From contig WTGX01000004.1 of assembly GCA_011523385.1 (NCBI GenBank), positions 62,001-126,000 on the forward strand: a stretch of DNA of 64,000 bases. Direction: 5' to 3'. Positions within the stretch are counted from its first letter, which is position 1. Each line of letters starts with the position of its first letter. The position numbers and the translations under genes are program-made. The notes under the pieces were generated by a model that was not told the origin of the DNA, did not search any database, and saw nothing but the letters and a program-made list of their open reading frames with translations. The DNA comes from Nitrospira sp. (GTDB lineage: Bacteria > Nitrospirota > Nitrospiria > Nitrospirales > UBA8639). Positions 8,296 through 16,818 of the stretch are shown here, piece after piece.

Positions 8296-9237
8296 ATGTC
8301 GAACGCCAAACTCGGTCTGTTAGTTGTCTGGCCAACCTTCTGGACGGGCTTCCCCCTGAAACTGGTCTTGGGCCTGCTCATGTTGGCCGCCGGCGTTCAT
8401 CCCTGGGAAGGCGTCGGTCTGGAAGCGTTGCTGGTGCTTTCCATTCCCATCGACATCTGGGCGCTCGGCCTGTGCTCACGAACCGTTTTTCTGGAACGGT
8501 TGAGCGTGGACCCGCCCAAGGGAACGGGCCTTCGCTTGTGGGGGCTGTGGGCCGTTTTTTCCGTCGTTTATCTTCCCCTGTTGTTTATGATCCTGGGCGG
8601 CGTCAAGTCTCTGGCTCAATCCGCGGTCCACGCCACGTTGCATTTTGTTGAAAGCAACGTCATCGTGATTCCCATCGCGGAAAAGATCAGCCTGGAATTG
8701 GTCATGTGGGGATTGCCGGCCACCATCGTCCTGATCATCCTGGTATATGGCTGGTTGTTCGGCTTGGGCGCTTTGGCTCAACGCTTTGTTCGCGCGTCCA
8801 CGCCCGTCGAGGGGACGTTCCAGGATATCGTCTCGAAATGGGACCTTCTCAGGATTCCGCGAGATCAGCCACTCTTGCTGACGGCCTTTACGGGAACCGG
8901 CGTCGTGCTGATCATGGTGTTTTGGGGCTTGCTCCCCGTAAGCACCCCGCATCCCCATGAAGAATACGAATTCCTGGACGTGAAAAAGGCGGAAAAAAAG
9001 ATCGTTCCCAAAAAGGTCATAAAAAGCGCCGAGCAGATTCTGGCGCGCGCCGAAGCCACGTTGAAAGAATTGGAAAAAGAGAACCCCGTGGCGGAAACGG
9101 CGAAAGGGGAGAACGTAGCGGCGGGCCAGAAAAAGTCGGCACCCCTGGCGACACCGGCGGCTGCAAAGAAACCGGCGGCAACGGGTACTGCGGGGTCCGA
9201 CGGGCATGAGCACGACCATGGCGATCATAAGCATTAA
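8296..9237 (+). CDS. Multi-helix membrane protein with His-rich tail, respiratory operon
   Basis: 313 residues, five predicted membrane helices in the first about 220 residues, then a charged helical stretch rich in Lys/Glu and an Ala/Pro linker. It ends in a histidine-rich tail, DGHEHDHGDHKH, that looks able to bind metal. I do not recognise the family. It starts immediately after cytochrome b (start overlaps the intergenic base count by one) and 21 bases before the second bd-like gene, so it is almost certainly a subunit or assembly factor of the same complex. The tail could chelate copper, zinc or nickel, or simply be a chaperone-like metal buffer; this is inference. No haem-binding CxxCH is present. 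Confidence 0.8.
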   Translation: MSNAKLGLLVVWPTFWTGFPLKLVLGLLMLAAGVHPWEGVGLEALLVLSIPIDIWALGLCSRTVFLERLSVDPPKGTGLRLWGLWAVFSVVYLPLLFMILGGVKSLAQSAVHATLHFVESNVIVIPIAEKISLELVMWGLPATIVLIILVYGWLFGLGALAQRFVRASTPVEGTFQDIVSKWDLLRIPRDQPLLLTAFTGTGVVLIMVFWGLLPVSTPHPHEEYEFLDVKKAEKKIVPKKVIKSAEQILARAEATLKELEKENPVAETAKGENVAAGQKKSAPLATPAAAKKPAATGTAGSDGHEHDHGDHKH

Positions 9238-9258
9238 CGAACCAATGAGGGCTCACAT

Positions 9259-11115
9259 ATGAAAAACCACGGCATAATCGAAAATCTGAAGTCCATGGTG
9301 CCAACGGTGAAACCCTCGTCCCTCTTCGGATGGAGTGTCTTTTGGGCGCTCGTGCTTCTTCCTGCGCTTGTCTGGGCCCAGGACGCGGCCACTCAAGCCA
9401 TGTCCGTCGAATATCGCGACATTCCGGGACTCGGAAGCCGGAACGTGGTCTGGGTCGTGGCCCAACAGCATTTGCTGCTCGCCGGGTTCGTATTGGGCGT
9501 GCCGATTTTTGCCTGGGTGTGTGAAATCGTGGGGTGGAAGACCAAGGAAGCCCGGTACGACAAACTGGCAAAAGAGTTTACCAAGCTCCTGACGTCCGCG
9601 TACGCCACGACGGCCCTGTTTGGAGGCATTCTCCTCTTTTTGCTGATCGGGCTGTATCCGAAGCTCATGGCGTATTTATCCGATATCTTTTTCCCGTCCT
9701 TCATCGTGTATTGTCTGCTGTTCCTGTTGGAAACCGTCACCCTGTACCTGTACTGGTACGGATGGGACGCCATGCAGGGGAATAAAAAGACGTTCCATCT
9801 GTTTTTGGGGTTCCTCCTGAACGTCTTTGCCCTGGGTATCATGATCGTCCCCAACGCCTGGGCCACGTTTCAGGCCAGCCCCGTCGTGGTAGCCGAAGGC
9901 ACGGCGATTGACCGGGCCTGGGCGGCCACGTGGAATCCAACGTGGTGGCCGGTCAACATCCATCGACTCATTGCCAACGTTGTGTTGGGCGGGTTTATTT
10001 GCGGCGCCTATGCCGGTATCCGCTATCTTCTGGCGGCCAGTCAGGAAGAACGAGAGCATTATGACTGGATGGGCTACGTCGGAAACTTCATCGGCGTATT
10101 CGGTATGCTTCCCCTTCCCTTTGCCGGATATTGGCTCATGCGCGAGATCTATCAATACAACCAGCAGATGGGAATCACCCTCATGGGCGGTTTTCTGGCT
10201 TGGCTCTTCATCCTGCAGGCCATGCTTATCGGGGTGCTGTTCCTCGGGGCCAATTACTATTTCTGGATGGGTATTACCTACCGGATTCCCGGTTCCGAAC
10301 GATCGTACAGGCGGCCGATTCTGGCCATGCTGATCGTGCTCATGGTGTGCCTGGGCGTCTGGATGACCCCCCATTCCCTGGTGGCCAGCCTCGAGGAGGC
10401 CAGGAAGATGGGCGGGACCCATCACCCGTTGCTTGGGGTGTTCGGGGTGATGTCCGCAAAGATGACGGTCGCCAATCTCATGATCCTGGTCACATTCATG
10501 AGTTTCATCATGTATTGGCGGGCCGGCAAGCAGGAAACGGCCGCCTGGGCAAAGATCGCCAAAGCGGTGATGGGCGCCCTGCTGGTGATCGCGGGCATAG
10601 CGGTCATTGTGCTTGGGGTATGGGGGTATTTCGTGCCTGCCATTATCCGGATCAATTATTTCTCCGTCGCCCAGGTGTTGATCGTCCTGTTCGTCATGGT
10701 GACGTTCACGCCCCTGACGGCCGTGCTGATGAAAAGCGCCAAAACCACGACGGAAATGGTCTGGGGGCGGATGCCGATCCGGGCCGGGTATGCGTTGGTA
10801 TCCAATGCGGTCATGGTCATTCTGTTGATGTCGCTGATGGGCTATGCCCGATCATCGTCCAGGGTTCACTGGCACATCTACGGCGTGATGAGAGACACCT
10901 CGGAATACGCCTATTCGCCGGCGTTGGGATACGCGGCCGCCTTCATGTCCCTGAATACGTTCGTGTTCTGTTTGCTGGTGGCGTTTATCTTTTGGGTCGC
11001 CACAATGGGGGACAAGGGGAAGAAAACCCCGGACCAGGAAGAACCCGAACCGGCCAAGATCCCGGCGGGTGTGACCCCGGCCATGGCCGGCGGAGCGCCG
11101 CGGGAGAAAGCCTGA
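9259..11115 (+). CDS. Cytochrome bd-like membrane subunit 2 (CydA-related)
   Basis: 618 residues with about 13 predicted helices, paralogous to the protein at 3673-5385 along most of its length. It shares AQQHLLLAGFVLG (His71) and VNIHRLIANVVLGGF (His235) as likely haem ligands, and the GANYYFWM helix. A conserved MTPHSLVAS and a GGTHHPLLG segment add further histidines. The GRQPW Q-loop of true CydA is again missing, and there is no CydB. The C-terminus is a short Pro/Glu tail. It is in the middle of the operon, 21 bases after the previous gene. Possible roles are a terminal oxidase module, a quinone site or an electron wire; sequence alone cannot decide. Confidence 0.85.
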   Translation: MKNHGIIENLKSMVPTVKPSSLFGWSVFWALVLLPALVWAQDAATQAMSVEYRDIPGLGSRNVVWVVAQQHLLLAGFVLGVPIFAWVCEIVGWKTKEARYDKLAKEFTKLLTSAYATTALFGGILLFLLIGLYPKLMAYLSDIFFPSFIVYCLLFLLETVTLYLYWYGWDAMQGNKKTFHLFLGFLLNVFALGIMIVPNAWATFQASPVVVAEGTAIDRAWAATWNPTWWPVNIHRLIANVVLGGFICGAYAGIRYLLAASQEEREHYDWMGYVGNFIGVFGMLPLPFAGYWLMREIYQYNQQMGITLMGGFLAWLFILQAMLIGVLFLGANYYFWMGITYRIPGSERSYRRPILAMLIVLMVCLGVWMTPHSLVASLEEARKMGGTHHPLLGVFGVMSAKMTVANLMILVTFMSFIMYWRAGKQETAAWAKIAKAVMGALLVIAGIAVIVLGVWGYFVPAIIRINYFSVAQVLIVLFVMVTFTPLTAVLMKSAKTTTEMVWGRMPIRAGYALVSNAVMVILLMSLMGYARSSSRVHWHIYGVMRDTSEYAYSPALGYAAAFMSLNTFVFCLLVAFIFWVATMGDKGKKTPDQEEPEPAKIPAGVTPAMAGGAPREKA

Positions 11116-11191
11116 ACACGCGGGCGGTATCGGATCCCCCGCTTGAGAAACCGTTGACGCTGGAATTACCGAACCGGAGCGAGAGGAACCC

Positions 11192-11800
11192 ATGAGTGAA
11201 GTCGCATTACTCCAATTGATCGGTCTCACGGTCGTAGGACTCGGAATCTGCATCCTGCTCTTCATCAAGGGGAAATTCCTCAGGGTGGTCGGCTTCGTGG
11301 TGATCGTATTGGGGACGTTTACCCTGATTGCGTTGGGGGTGCCGCAGATGGCCTCCCTGCCTCCGGCAATCGAAACCTTTGACATTGCCGAAGTCAAGAC
11401 GCCGGATGATCTGGCCTCTATCGGGCAAAAGATTTTCTTCAGCAAAGGGCAGTGCGCCCTGTGTCATTCCATCGGCCCCAGTGAATCGGCCAGGTGTCCG
11501 GATTTGAAGGGCATCGGGGCGAAACTCGCTCCGGAATTCATCTATGAAAGCCTCACCGACCCGCAGGCCTATATTTATCTGGATTTCAGGCATGAAGGTC
11601 TGCCCAAGGAATATCCGGCACGGATGCCCTATATCCACAAGAATCCGATTGCCTTGTCGCAACAAGAGATATATTCGGTCATTTCCTTTCTCCAGAAAAT
11701 GAGCGGGGAACCCATTAGCGTCAAAATCGAAGACGTGATGAATATCGGCAAGGAAAACGAGATGGAGGTCGCTTCCCTCACCGTCAATGGAGCACCTTAA
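11192..11800 (+). CDS. Membrane-anchored monohaem cytochrome c
   Basis: 202 residues. Two hydrophobic segments span about residues 5-50, then a cytochrome c domain has CALCH at residues 88-92. A ribosome site GAGAGGA precedes the ATG. Met residues in ARMPYIH are plausible sixth ligands. It is separated from bd-like 2 by 76 bases and from the next cytochrome gene by 15 bases. It is likely a redox subunit linking the b-type core to periplasmic carriers. Similar in layout but not in sequence detail to the next gene, so they are not recent duplicates. Confidence 0.85.
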   Translation: MSEVALLQLIGLTVVGLGICILLFIKGKFLRVVGFVVIVLGTFTLIALGVPQMASLPPAIETFDIAEVKTPDDLASIGQKIFFSKGQCALCHSIGPSESARCPDLKGIGAKLAPEFIYESLTDPQAYIYLDFRHEGLPKEYPARMPYIHKNPIALSQQEIYSVISFLQKMSGEPISVKIEDVMNIGKENEMEVASLTVNGAP

Positions 11801-11815
11801 CCAAAAGGGTGAATT

Positions 11816-12541
11816 ATGAAAGGTCCTCTTGCGAAAACGGCTATCCTGTTGGTGGGCATGTATGTGTTTCTCAAATTCATACTCCCGCTGATCACAGCAC
11901 CGCTCCCGGCCAGTCTGATTTTCCTGTACCTGGCGCTGACCCTTGCCTCTGCGATGATTTTCTATACCATGAGCGGGGGAAGCCTGGACGAATTCATGGG
12001 CCCCATCGGGCGATTCCTCACCGGCTCGGGACAGGCGGGCATCGCCGGGACCGCGCGTATTCTGGTGTTCGTGTTGTTTCCCCTGTTGGTAGGGTGGCAA
12101 ACGTACACCCGGCTCGCCCCGAGCGATATGCCGCCGGCGGAAAATCGAACCATTCATCCCGCGCCTCCGGGCGAGTTTGTCGGGCTGGCCAACCCGTATC
12201 CGACGACGCCGGAAAATATCATGATGGGGAAAGGTCTCTATGCGGCGTTTTGTTCACCCTGTCACGGAGCCAACTTCGACGGGAAAGGCCCGGCCGCGGT
12301 GGGCTTCAATCCGCCTCCGGCGAATTTCAGCGATCCGGGAACCATCGCCCAATTGCAGGAATCCTATCTTTTCTGGCGGATCAAGAAAGGCGGCGTCGGG
12401 CTTCCGGTCGAAGCCATGCCCTGGAAATCAGCCATGCCGCGATGGGAAGTGGAATTGCCGGACGAATGGATCTGGAAAATCATCATGGGTGAATACGACG
12501 GTGCCGGCCAGTCTCCACGGACATGGGAGGAAGAGGAATAG
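11816..12541 (+). CDS. Membrane-anchored monohaem cytochrome c
   Basis: 241 residues. Three predicted helices in the first about 100 residues precede a periplasmic cytochrome c domain with CSPCH at residues 146-150. Candidate axial methionines lie in EAMPWKSAMPRW. The haem is close to GANFDGKGPAAVGFNPPPANF, which resembles cytochromes that accept electrons from molybdopterin enzymes or from bc complexes. It follows the previous cytochrome by 15 bases. The next gene encodes an ethylbenzene-dehydrogenase-type haem-domain protein 78 bases away. Confidence 0.86.
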   Translation: MKGPLAKTAILLVGMYVFLKFILPLITAPLPASLIFLYLALTLASAMIFYTMSGGSLDEFMGPIGRFLTGSGQAGIAGTARILVFVLFPLLVGWQTYTRLAPSDMPPAENRTIHPAPPGEFVGLANPYPTTPENIMMGKGLYAAFCSPCHGANFDGKGPAAVGFNPPPANFSDPGTIAQLQESYLFWRIKKGGVGLPVEAMPWKSAMPRWEVELPDEWIWKIIMGEYDGAGQSPRTWEEEE

Positions 12542-12619
12542 GTAACGGGGTGAGGTCGCGTCCTCGCAGGTCCGGCGATTCCCGGAAACGTCGCAGGGAA
12601 GGACCCAAGGAGCAGGAAA

Positions 12620-13456
12620 ATGGGATATAAGAAAATCTTCAACGTCGCGTTTGGGCTCACCCTCATGGTGACGGGAGCCGGGGCTTCCTGCGTGTTCGCA
12701 AGCGACCCGCCGCCGGAAGGCGGAGCCGGAAGTGTGGCCGTTCGTCTGCATTTGACCGACGAAGCCGTCCCTGCGGATGATCCGAACGCCGCGGTGTGGA
12801 ACACGATCCAGCCGGCGGAATTCAAGTTGGCTCCACAGGTTCATTGGCCGGACCGTATTCAGGAAGTCACGGTGAAGTCCGTGAAGGTCCGCGGAATCCA
12901 TAATGGCCAGGATTTGGCGATGCTCCTGGAATATGCCGACCCGTCCGAAGATGCCGCGGATGCCGCCGCCATCGAGTTTATGGTCGGCGATAAAATGGCC
13001 CACTTCGCCCATGGGCAGGAAATGCTCCAGGTCGAGGGGGGAGACGTCAACATCTGGTACTGGAAAAAAGAACACGGCAAAGCCACCGATATGAGTGCCA
13101 AGGGGTTCAAGACGCTTCGGGCACAAGAAAACCAGAACGTCTCGGCAACGGGAGCCTGGCAGGACGGAACGTGGCGCGTCGTGTTTTCCCGTCCGCTGCA
13201 AACGGGTGATGAACATGACGTGCAAGTCACCCCCGGTGAATGGCGAAACGTGGCGTTCGCGTTTTGGGACGGGGAAATCGTGGATGGGGCCGTGAAAGAA
13301 AGAGGGTCACAGAAAGCCGTGTCGTCATGGTGGTACTTTCGGGCCGAGCCGCCACCGGACAATTCCATTTATGGATACGTCGTGTTGGGCATCGTGCTTG
13401 CTGCCGGTTTTGAGTTTTTCCTGGTGAGAAAAATTCGGAGGGGTAACGAATCATGA
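12620..13456 (+). CDS. Ethylbenzene-dehydrogenase-type haem-binding protein (NxrC-like), membrane anchored
   Basis: 278 residues. An N-terminal signal peptide ends near CVFAS, a beta-rich domain follows (about residues 35-235), and a single C-terminal helix (YGYVVLGIVLAAGFEFF) anchors the protein. The beta domain resembles the family that binds haem b in the gamma subunit of ethylbenzene dehydrogenase and in the proposed NxrC of Nitrospira nitrite oxidoreductase. Supporting segments are VAVRLHLTDEAVPADDP with the WNTIQPAEF box, and WRVVFSRPLQT. The start is supported by AAGGAG eight bases upstream. In this operon it may pass electrons between an outside donor and the bc/bd-like complex. The NxrC comparison is from memory of the family, not from alignment. 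Confidence 0.78.
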   Translation: MGYKKIFNVAFGLTLMVTGAGASCVFASDPPPEGGAGSVAVRLHLTDEAVPADDPNAAVWNTIQPAEFKLAPQVHWPDRIQEVTVKSVKVRGIHNGQDLAMLLEYADPSEDAADAAAIEFMVGDKMAHFAHGQEMLQVEGGDVNIWYWKKEHGKATDMSAKGFKTLRAQENQNVSATGAWQDGTWRVVFSRPLQTGDEHDVQVTPGEWRNVAFAFWDGEIVDGAVKERGSQKAVSSWWYFRAEPPPDNSIYGYVVLGIVLAAGFEFFLVRKIRRGNES

Positions 13457-14532
13457 AGGGAGAGCAAGGCATGCAGCGGGTACTGAGCAAGGTCGCCATC
13501 GTGGTCGTCGCGGTGTTTGCCGTGACGAGCGGCTGCGCCTTGTTTGAAGATGAACGGACGGCAAAAGGCCGAAAACTCTATCGTCACTACTGCATGCACT
13601 GTCACGGCGAAAGCGGACAACAGCAGGAGGGCTTTAACTGGGAAAGGATGCCGGACCCACGTCCCCGCGACCTGTCGGAAGACGCGGCGATGTCGACCTT
13701 CTCGGACGAAGAAATCTTCAACACAATTTCCCGGGACATGCGCGATACCTCGTTGCAGGAAGTGATCGACGATGAAAATTACTTCGCGGTCTCGACCATG
13801 CCGACCTTCAAATATACGCTCTCCGAAGAAGAACTCTGGGCCGTGGTCGGCTACGTGCGAACGCTTCACGGCGGGTCGTTGACGTTTGACGTCGACGGCC
13901 GGAAAGCCGAACTGGAGTCCCAATTCCAAGCCGTCAACGCGGCCCATGATCAAGCCAAACAGGCCATGGATGAAGCCTTGGCGAAACAGGAAGCCGAAGA
14001 AGCCGCCAGGGCCGAGGCCGAAGAAGAAGCCGAGGAAGACGACGAAGACCTGGACATGGAGGACGAAGAAGATCTGGAAGACTACGACGATGAAGAAGAG
14101 GAGATCGTGCTTCCCGAAGAAGAGGCCTATGAAAAAGTGGCGGAGCAGTTTGAAGCCGCCAAGGCCGCTTTGGAAAATTTCTCGAAACGTCCGAAAATGA
14201 CTCAAATTGCGCGTCCGGACCTGACCACGACGGACGAGGAACGGGTCGCCCTTCAGGATAAAGGGAAAAATCTGTACTTCAACAAATACGGCTGTAACGG
14301 GTGTCACAGTGTCGGCGACACCGGGGGCCTGGTGGGACCAGCCTTGGACCGTGCCGGATTCCGCCTCAACGACACATGGGTCTATCGCTGGGTCCGTTAC
14401 CCGCAAGGCATGAAAAAGCACACACGCATGCCGAACTTGGGGCTTGATGACCCGGATGCGCGAGCCATAACGGCCTATCTCGACACCCTGCGTGCACCAA
14501 AACCGGACAAGCCCATCCCCCCACCTGAATAA
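13453..14532 (+). CDS. Dihaem cytochrome c lipoprotein with acidic linker
   Basis: 359 residues. A lipobox VTSGC follows a short hydrophobic segment; an alternative ATG at 13471 would give a more compact signal. Two haem sites are present: CMHCH at residues 47-51 and CNGCH at 281-285. Between them lies a long helical region, including an extremely acidic run of Glu/Asp around 14035-14110. The second haem domain contains the usual GPALDRAG and a Met in TRMPNL. Its ATG overlaps the stop of the previous gene by four bases (ATGA), indicating translational coupling. It is the last gene of the cluster and the fifth cytochrome c gene, bringing the total to six c haems. Confidence 0.88.
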   Translation: MKGEQGMQRVLSKVAIVVVAVFAVTSGCALFEDERTAKGRKLYRHYCMHCHGESGQQQEGFNWERMPDPRPRDLSEDAAMSTFSDEEIFNTISRDMRDTSLQEVIDDENYFAVSTMPTFKYTLSEEELWAVVGYVRTLHGGSLTFDVDGRKAELESQFQAVNAAHDQAKQAMDEALAKQEAEEAARAEAEEEAEEDDEDLDMEDEEDLEDYDDEEEEIVLPEEEAYEKVAEQFEAAKAALENFSKRPKMTQIARPDLTTTDEERVALQDKGKNLYFNKYGCNGCHSVGDTGGLVGPALDRAGFRLNDTWVYRWVRYPQGMKKHTRMPNLGLDDPDARAITAYLDTLRAPKPDKPIPPPE

Positions 14533-14811
14533 CGCGGTTCACGCAACTCAATGTTGCAGGTCGGATTAGCGAAACCCTTCGACTTTGCTCAGGACAGGCG
14601 TAATCCGACAACCTCCTTCTGTCATTCCCGACATTTTTAATCGGGAATCCAGGGTTTTTCTTTCATTCGCAAAGACAACGACACTGGATCTCCGATCAGA
14701 GCCTGTCCTCGACCCCCGATTACAAACGTCGAGGGCAGGCTGTCTTTAATCGGGGGTCGGGGATGACAGGGCGAGTAAGTCTGGGCGCAAAAGCGTCATC
14801 AGCAGGCACGG
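14533..14811. repeat. Intergenic palindromes between respiratory operon and ubiA-like gene
   Basis: No gene. Three palindromic pieces occupy it: an inverted pair TCGGATTA/TAATCCGA at about 14560-14612 enclosing a CTTCGAC...CTCAGGACAGG repeat; a ATTCCCGA/TCGGGAAT hairpin at about 14619-14655; and a perfect 13-base inverted repeat CGACCCCCGATTA with its complement around 14710-14755. The genes on either side converge here, so one or more of these may also end transcription, although none has a clear T-run. Confidence 0.7.
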
Positions 14812-15708
14812 CTACATCGTTCCTACCCAGATCACGACCAGGAGAACAAGGCCGATGCCCGTGTGTTGTTTGAACATGGAAAACGCCTCTGAGGGGGAGA
14901 CGCTGCCTCGCAGGCGAAGGACTTGTTGGCTCAAGAACCCTGCGACTCCGGCGAGTCCTCCATAAAACACCACATTCAGATTTTCCAGCCAACCCGCCGT
15001 TGCCAACAGCGCCAGCATGGCCGTCTCGATGATGCCCACGGCGACCCATACGTGAGAACCGAACAGAATCGCCGATGAGTTCACCCCGATACGAAGGTCG
15101 TCCTCAATGTCCTGAAGTGCATAAATGGTATCGTAGGCCAGGGCCCAGCAGATCGTGGCGGTGAAGAGCAGCCAGACCGCGGGATCGAGCTGATTGCGAA
15201 CGGCAGCCCAAGCCATCACGGCACCCCATCCGAACGCCAGCCCGAGAAAGAGTTGAGGGACACGAAAGAACCGTTTCGTAAAGGGATAGATCGCGGCCAA
15301 TGCCAAGGCGACCGGGCCGAGCCGTATGGCCAGCGGATTCAGGGACAACAGGAGGCTCACGGCTATGGCAAGGAGAACGCCGAGGAACAGGATGGCGTGC
15401 CAGGGGCGAAGGACCCCACTGGCGAGCGGCCGGGTTTGAGTGCGGGTGACTTGCCGGTCGAATGATCGATCGGCCAAATCATTAATAATGACTCCGGCGC
15501 TTCGCATGATGAACGACCCCGCAATGAAAAGAACGATCAGCAGGCCTGATGGACGGCCCTTTGATGCCAGGACCAATGCCCACAGGCACGGAAGCATGAG
15601 CAAGAGGGTGCCCGTTTGATTCGACAGTCTGATCAGGGAGCACAGTTGAGCGAACGAAAACCGGGGGATGGATGCCGAATTGGATCTGCCGGCCGGAGAG
15701 GACATCAC
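14812..15708 (-). CDS. ubiA: UbiA-family prenyltransferase (4-hydroxybenzoate polyprenyltransferase-like)
   Basis: 298 residues, about eight membrane helices. It would join a polyprenyl chain to an aromatic acceptor in quinone synthesis. The first prenyl-diphosphate motif NDLADRSFD is at residues 76-84, and the second Asp-rich motif is in YDTIYALQDIEDD further on. The spacing and the SFD/RPLASG context are typical of UbiA rather than MenA or haem O synthase. A second ATG one codon downstream is also possible. It faces the respiratory operon tail to tail, and a quinone enzyme next to a quinol complex fits. Whether the product is ubiquinone-like or another prenylated ring is not determined here. 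Confidence 0.88.
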   Translation of the reverse strand: MMSSPAGRSNSASIPRFSFAQLCSLIRLSNQTGTLLLMLPCLWALVLASKGRPSGLLIVLFIAGSFIMRSAGVIINDLADRSFDRQVTRTQTRPLASGVLRPWHAILFLGVLLAIAVSLLLSLNPLAIRLGPVALALAAIYPFTKRFFRVPQLFLGLAFGWGAVMAWAAVRNQLDPAVWLLFTATICWALAYDTIYALQDIEDDLRIGVNSSAILFGSHVWVAVGIIETAMLALLATAGWLENLNVVFYGGLAGVAGFLSQQVLRLRGSVSPSEAFSMFKQHTGIGLVLLVVIWVGTM

Positions 15709-15819
15709 GTCACGGTAGCGGAGAAGAAAAACTCATGTCAATCATGCCCTGATGACTCCCTCTCCCCTTTCCGCTTTCAGCGAGAAAGAGGGAGAGGGTT
15801 GGGGTGAGGTGAGCGATGG

Positions 15820-15848
15820 TTGACACGGCCCGTTTCAGAAAATAAGAT
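15820..15848 (+). promoter_or_regulatory. sigma70-type promoter of tRNA-Thr
   Basis: A perfect TTGACA at 15820-15825 is followed after 17 bases by TAAGAT at 15843-15848. Transcription would start near 15855, leaving a leader of about 50 bases before the tRNA at 15906. Confidence 0.75.
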
Positions 15849-15905
15849 GGCCGTCGGGTTGGAAACAGCCGCCTCCCGCCACGTTCACGACACGTTCTCT
15901 CCAAG

Positions 15906-15980
15906 GCCGGCGTAGCTCAGTGGTAGAGCAGCTGATTCGTAATCAGCAGGTCGGTGGTTCAATCCCACTCGCCGGCTCCA
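15906..15980 (+). tRNA. tRNA-Thr (anticodon CGU)
   Basis: Acceptor GCCGGCG pairs with CGCCGGC at 15970-15976. The anticodon arm GCTGA/TCAGC encloses TTCGTAA, anticodon CGT, reading ACG. T loop GGTTCAATCC is normal and CCA is encoded at 15978-15980. Confidence 0.96.
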
Positions 15981-16127
15981 TACAGCATCATCGTGGGGGT
16001 AGCCTGCCCTGTTGCTTCACCGAAGAAGAACGCTTACAATATCCGTAAAATGTGGCATGATAGGACGTGACGCCGGCTATCGGTGACGCGAGTAAGGTTT
16101 GTTCATCGGGTGGTGAAGGAGGTCTCG

Positions 16128-16400
16128 ATGAAATTGAAAGCCGGCAATTTTGTCGTCTATCAGAAAGAGAAAACCTCGACCCATCCCAGTCTGCGAGCCG
16201 AAAAGATCTTCCCCGCCCGGCACGGTGACACCTATTCTTACGTGATCAAGAAATTCTGGAAGGTGCTCCGGGTCTTTGATGACGAGACGATTGAAGTCGA
16301 AACCCGTCGAGGGAAACGCCGCACCTTGGCTCACGGCGATCACCGTCTGCGCAAAGCCGGACTGTGGCAACGGTTGTTCTTCAAAGATCGGTTTTTTTGA
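16128..16400 (+). CDS. Small basic conserved protein
   Basis: 90 residues. The start at 16128 is chosen over a longer reading because AAGGAGG lies at 16116-16122, six bases before the ATG. The protein is beta-rich and basic (KLKAGNFVVYQKEK, ETRRGKRRTL), with no signal peptide or membrane helix. It might bind nucleic acid, but no family was recognised. It lies alone, 147 bases after tRNA-Thr and convergent with the next gene. Confidence 0.72.
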   Translation: MKLKAGNFVVYQKEKTSTHPSLRAEKIFPARHGDTYSYVIKKFWKVLRVFDDETIEVETRRGKRRTLAHGDHRLRKAGLWQRLFFKDRFF

Positions 16401-16423
16401 AGACCCGCGCCTTCGTGCAGTGC

Positions 16424-16678
16424 TTAGGTATCAGAGTGTCTTTTACCTGACCCTAGTGCAGCAAACAGGACGCCTCCGACCAACACTCCAACCACAAACA
16501 CCATACCGAAAGTCAAACCCGTTTGCGCTTCAGATAAATTACGGAGCAGTGTGTTCAACAACGGAGACGGGGGAATATTGACGTGCCCCTCCCAGCCCAA
16601 GGCTTCATCAATGGTGGGATTTTCTGCCGACGGCTGATGGTCGGCCTGATTCATCGAACCTGAAGTAAAAGATGTCAT
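16424..16678 (-). CDS. Small single-helix membrane protein
   Basis: 84 residues: a hydrophilic N-terminal half (residues 1-50), then one predicted membrane helix (GLTFGMVFVVGVLVGGVLFAAL) and a short basic tail. GGAGCGAG lies about eight bases upstream of the ATG on the minus strand. No family was recognised. Codon use is like the rest of the window, so it is likely real, but evidence is limited to ribosome site and hydrophobic pattern. Confidence 0.6.
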   Translation of the reverse strand: MTSFTSGSMNQADHQPSAENPTIDEALGWEGHVNIPPSPLLNTLLRNLSEAQTGLTFGMVFVVGVLVGGVLFAALGSGKRHSDT

Positions 16679-16818
16679 AATGCTCGCTCCATTTGAGCTG
16701 AGGTATCGTTGACAGATTTCGCCAATATGGTGTCAGGCTCGCGGGTCCGTGTCAAGGTCTTGTCCTGAATCCTGTAGAAACAGGGAGTGCATCAGAGGGC
16801 AAAGAGATCGACGAGGCT

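Noticed and set aside
9259-11115. Canonical cytochrome bd quinol oxidase
   Set aside because: No GRQPW loop and no cydB gene; bd-like only.
10131-11195. 354-codon plus-strand frame overlapping bd-like subunit 2
   Set aside because: It is a shifted frame of a membrane protein gene with Gly/Arg/Asp-rich, non-protein-like composition.
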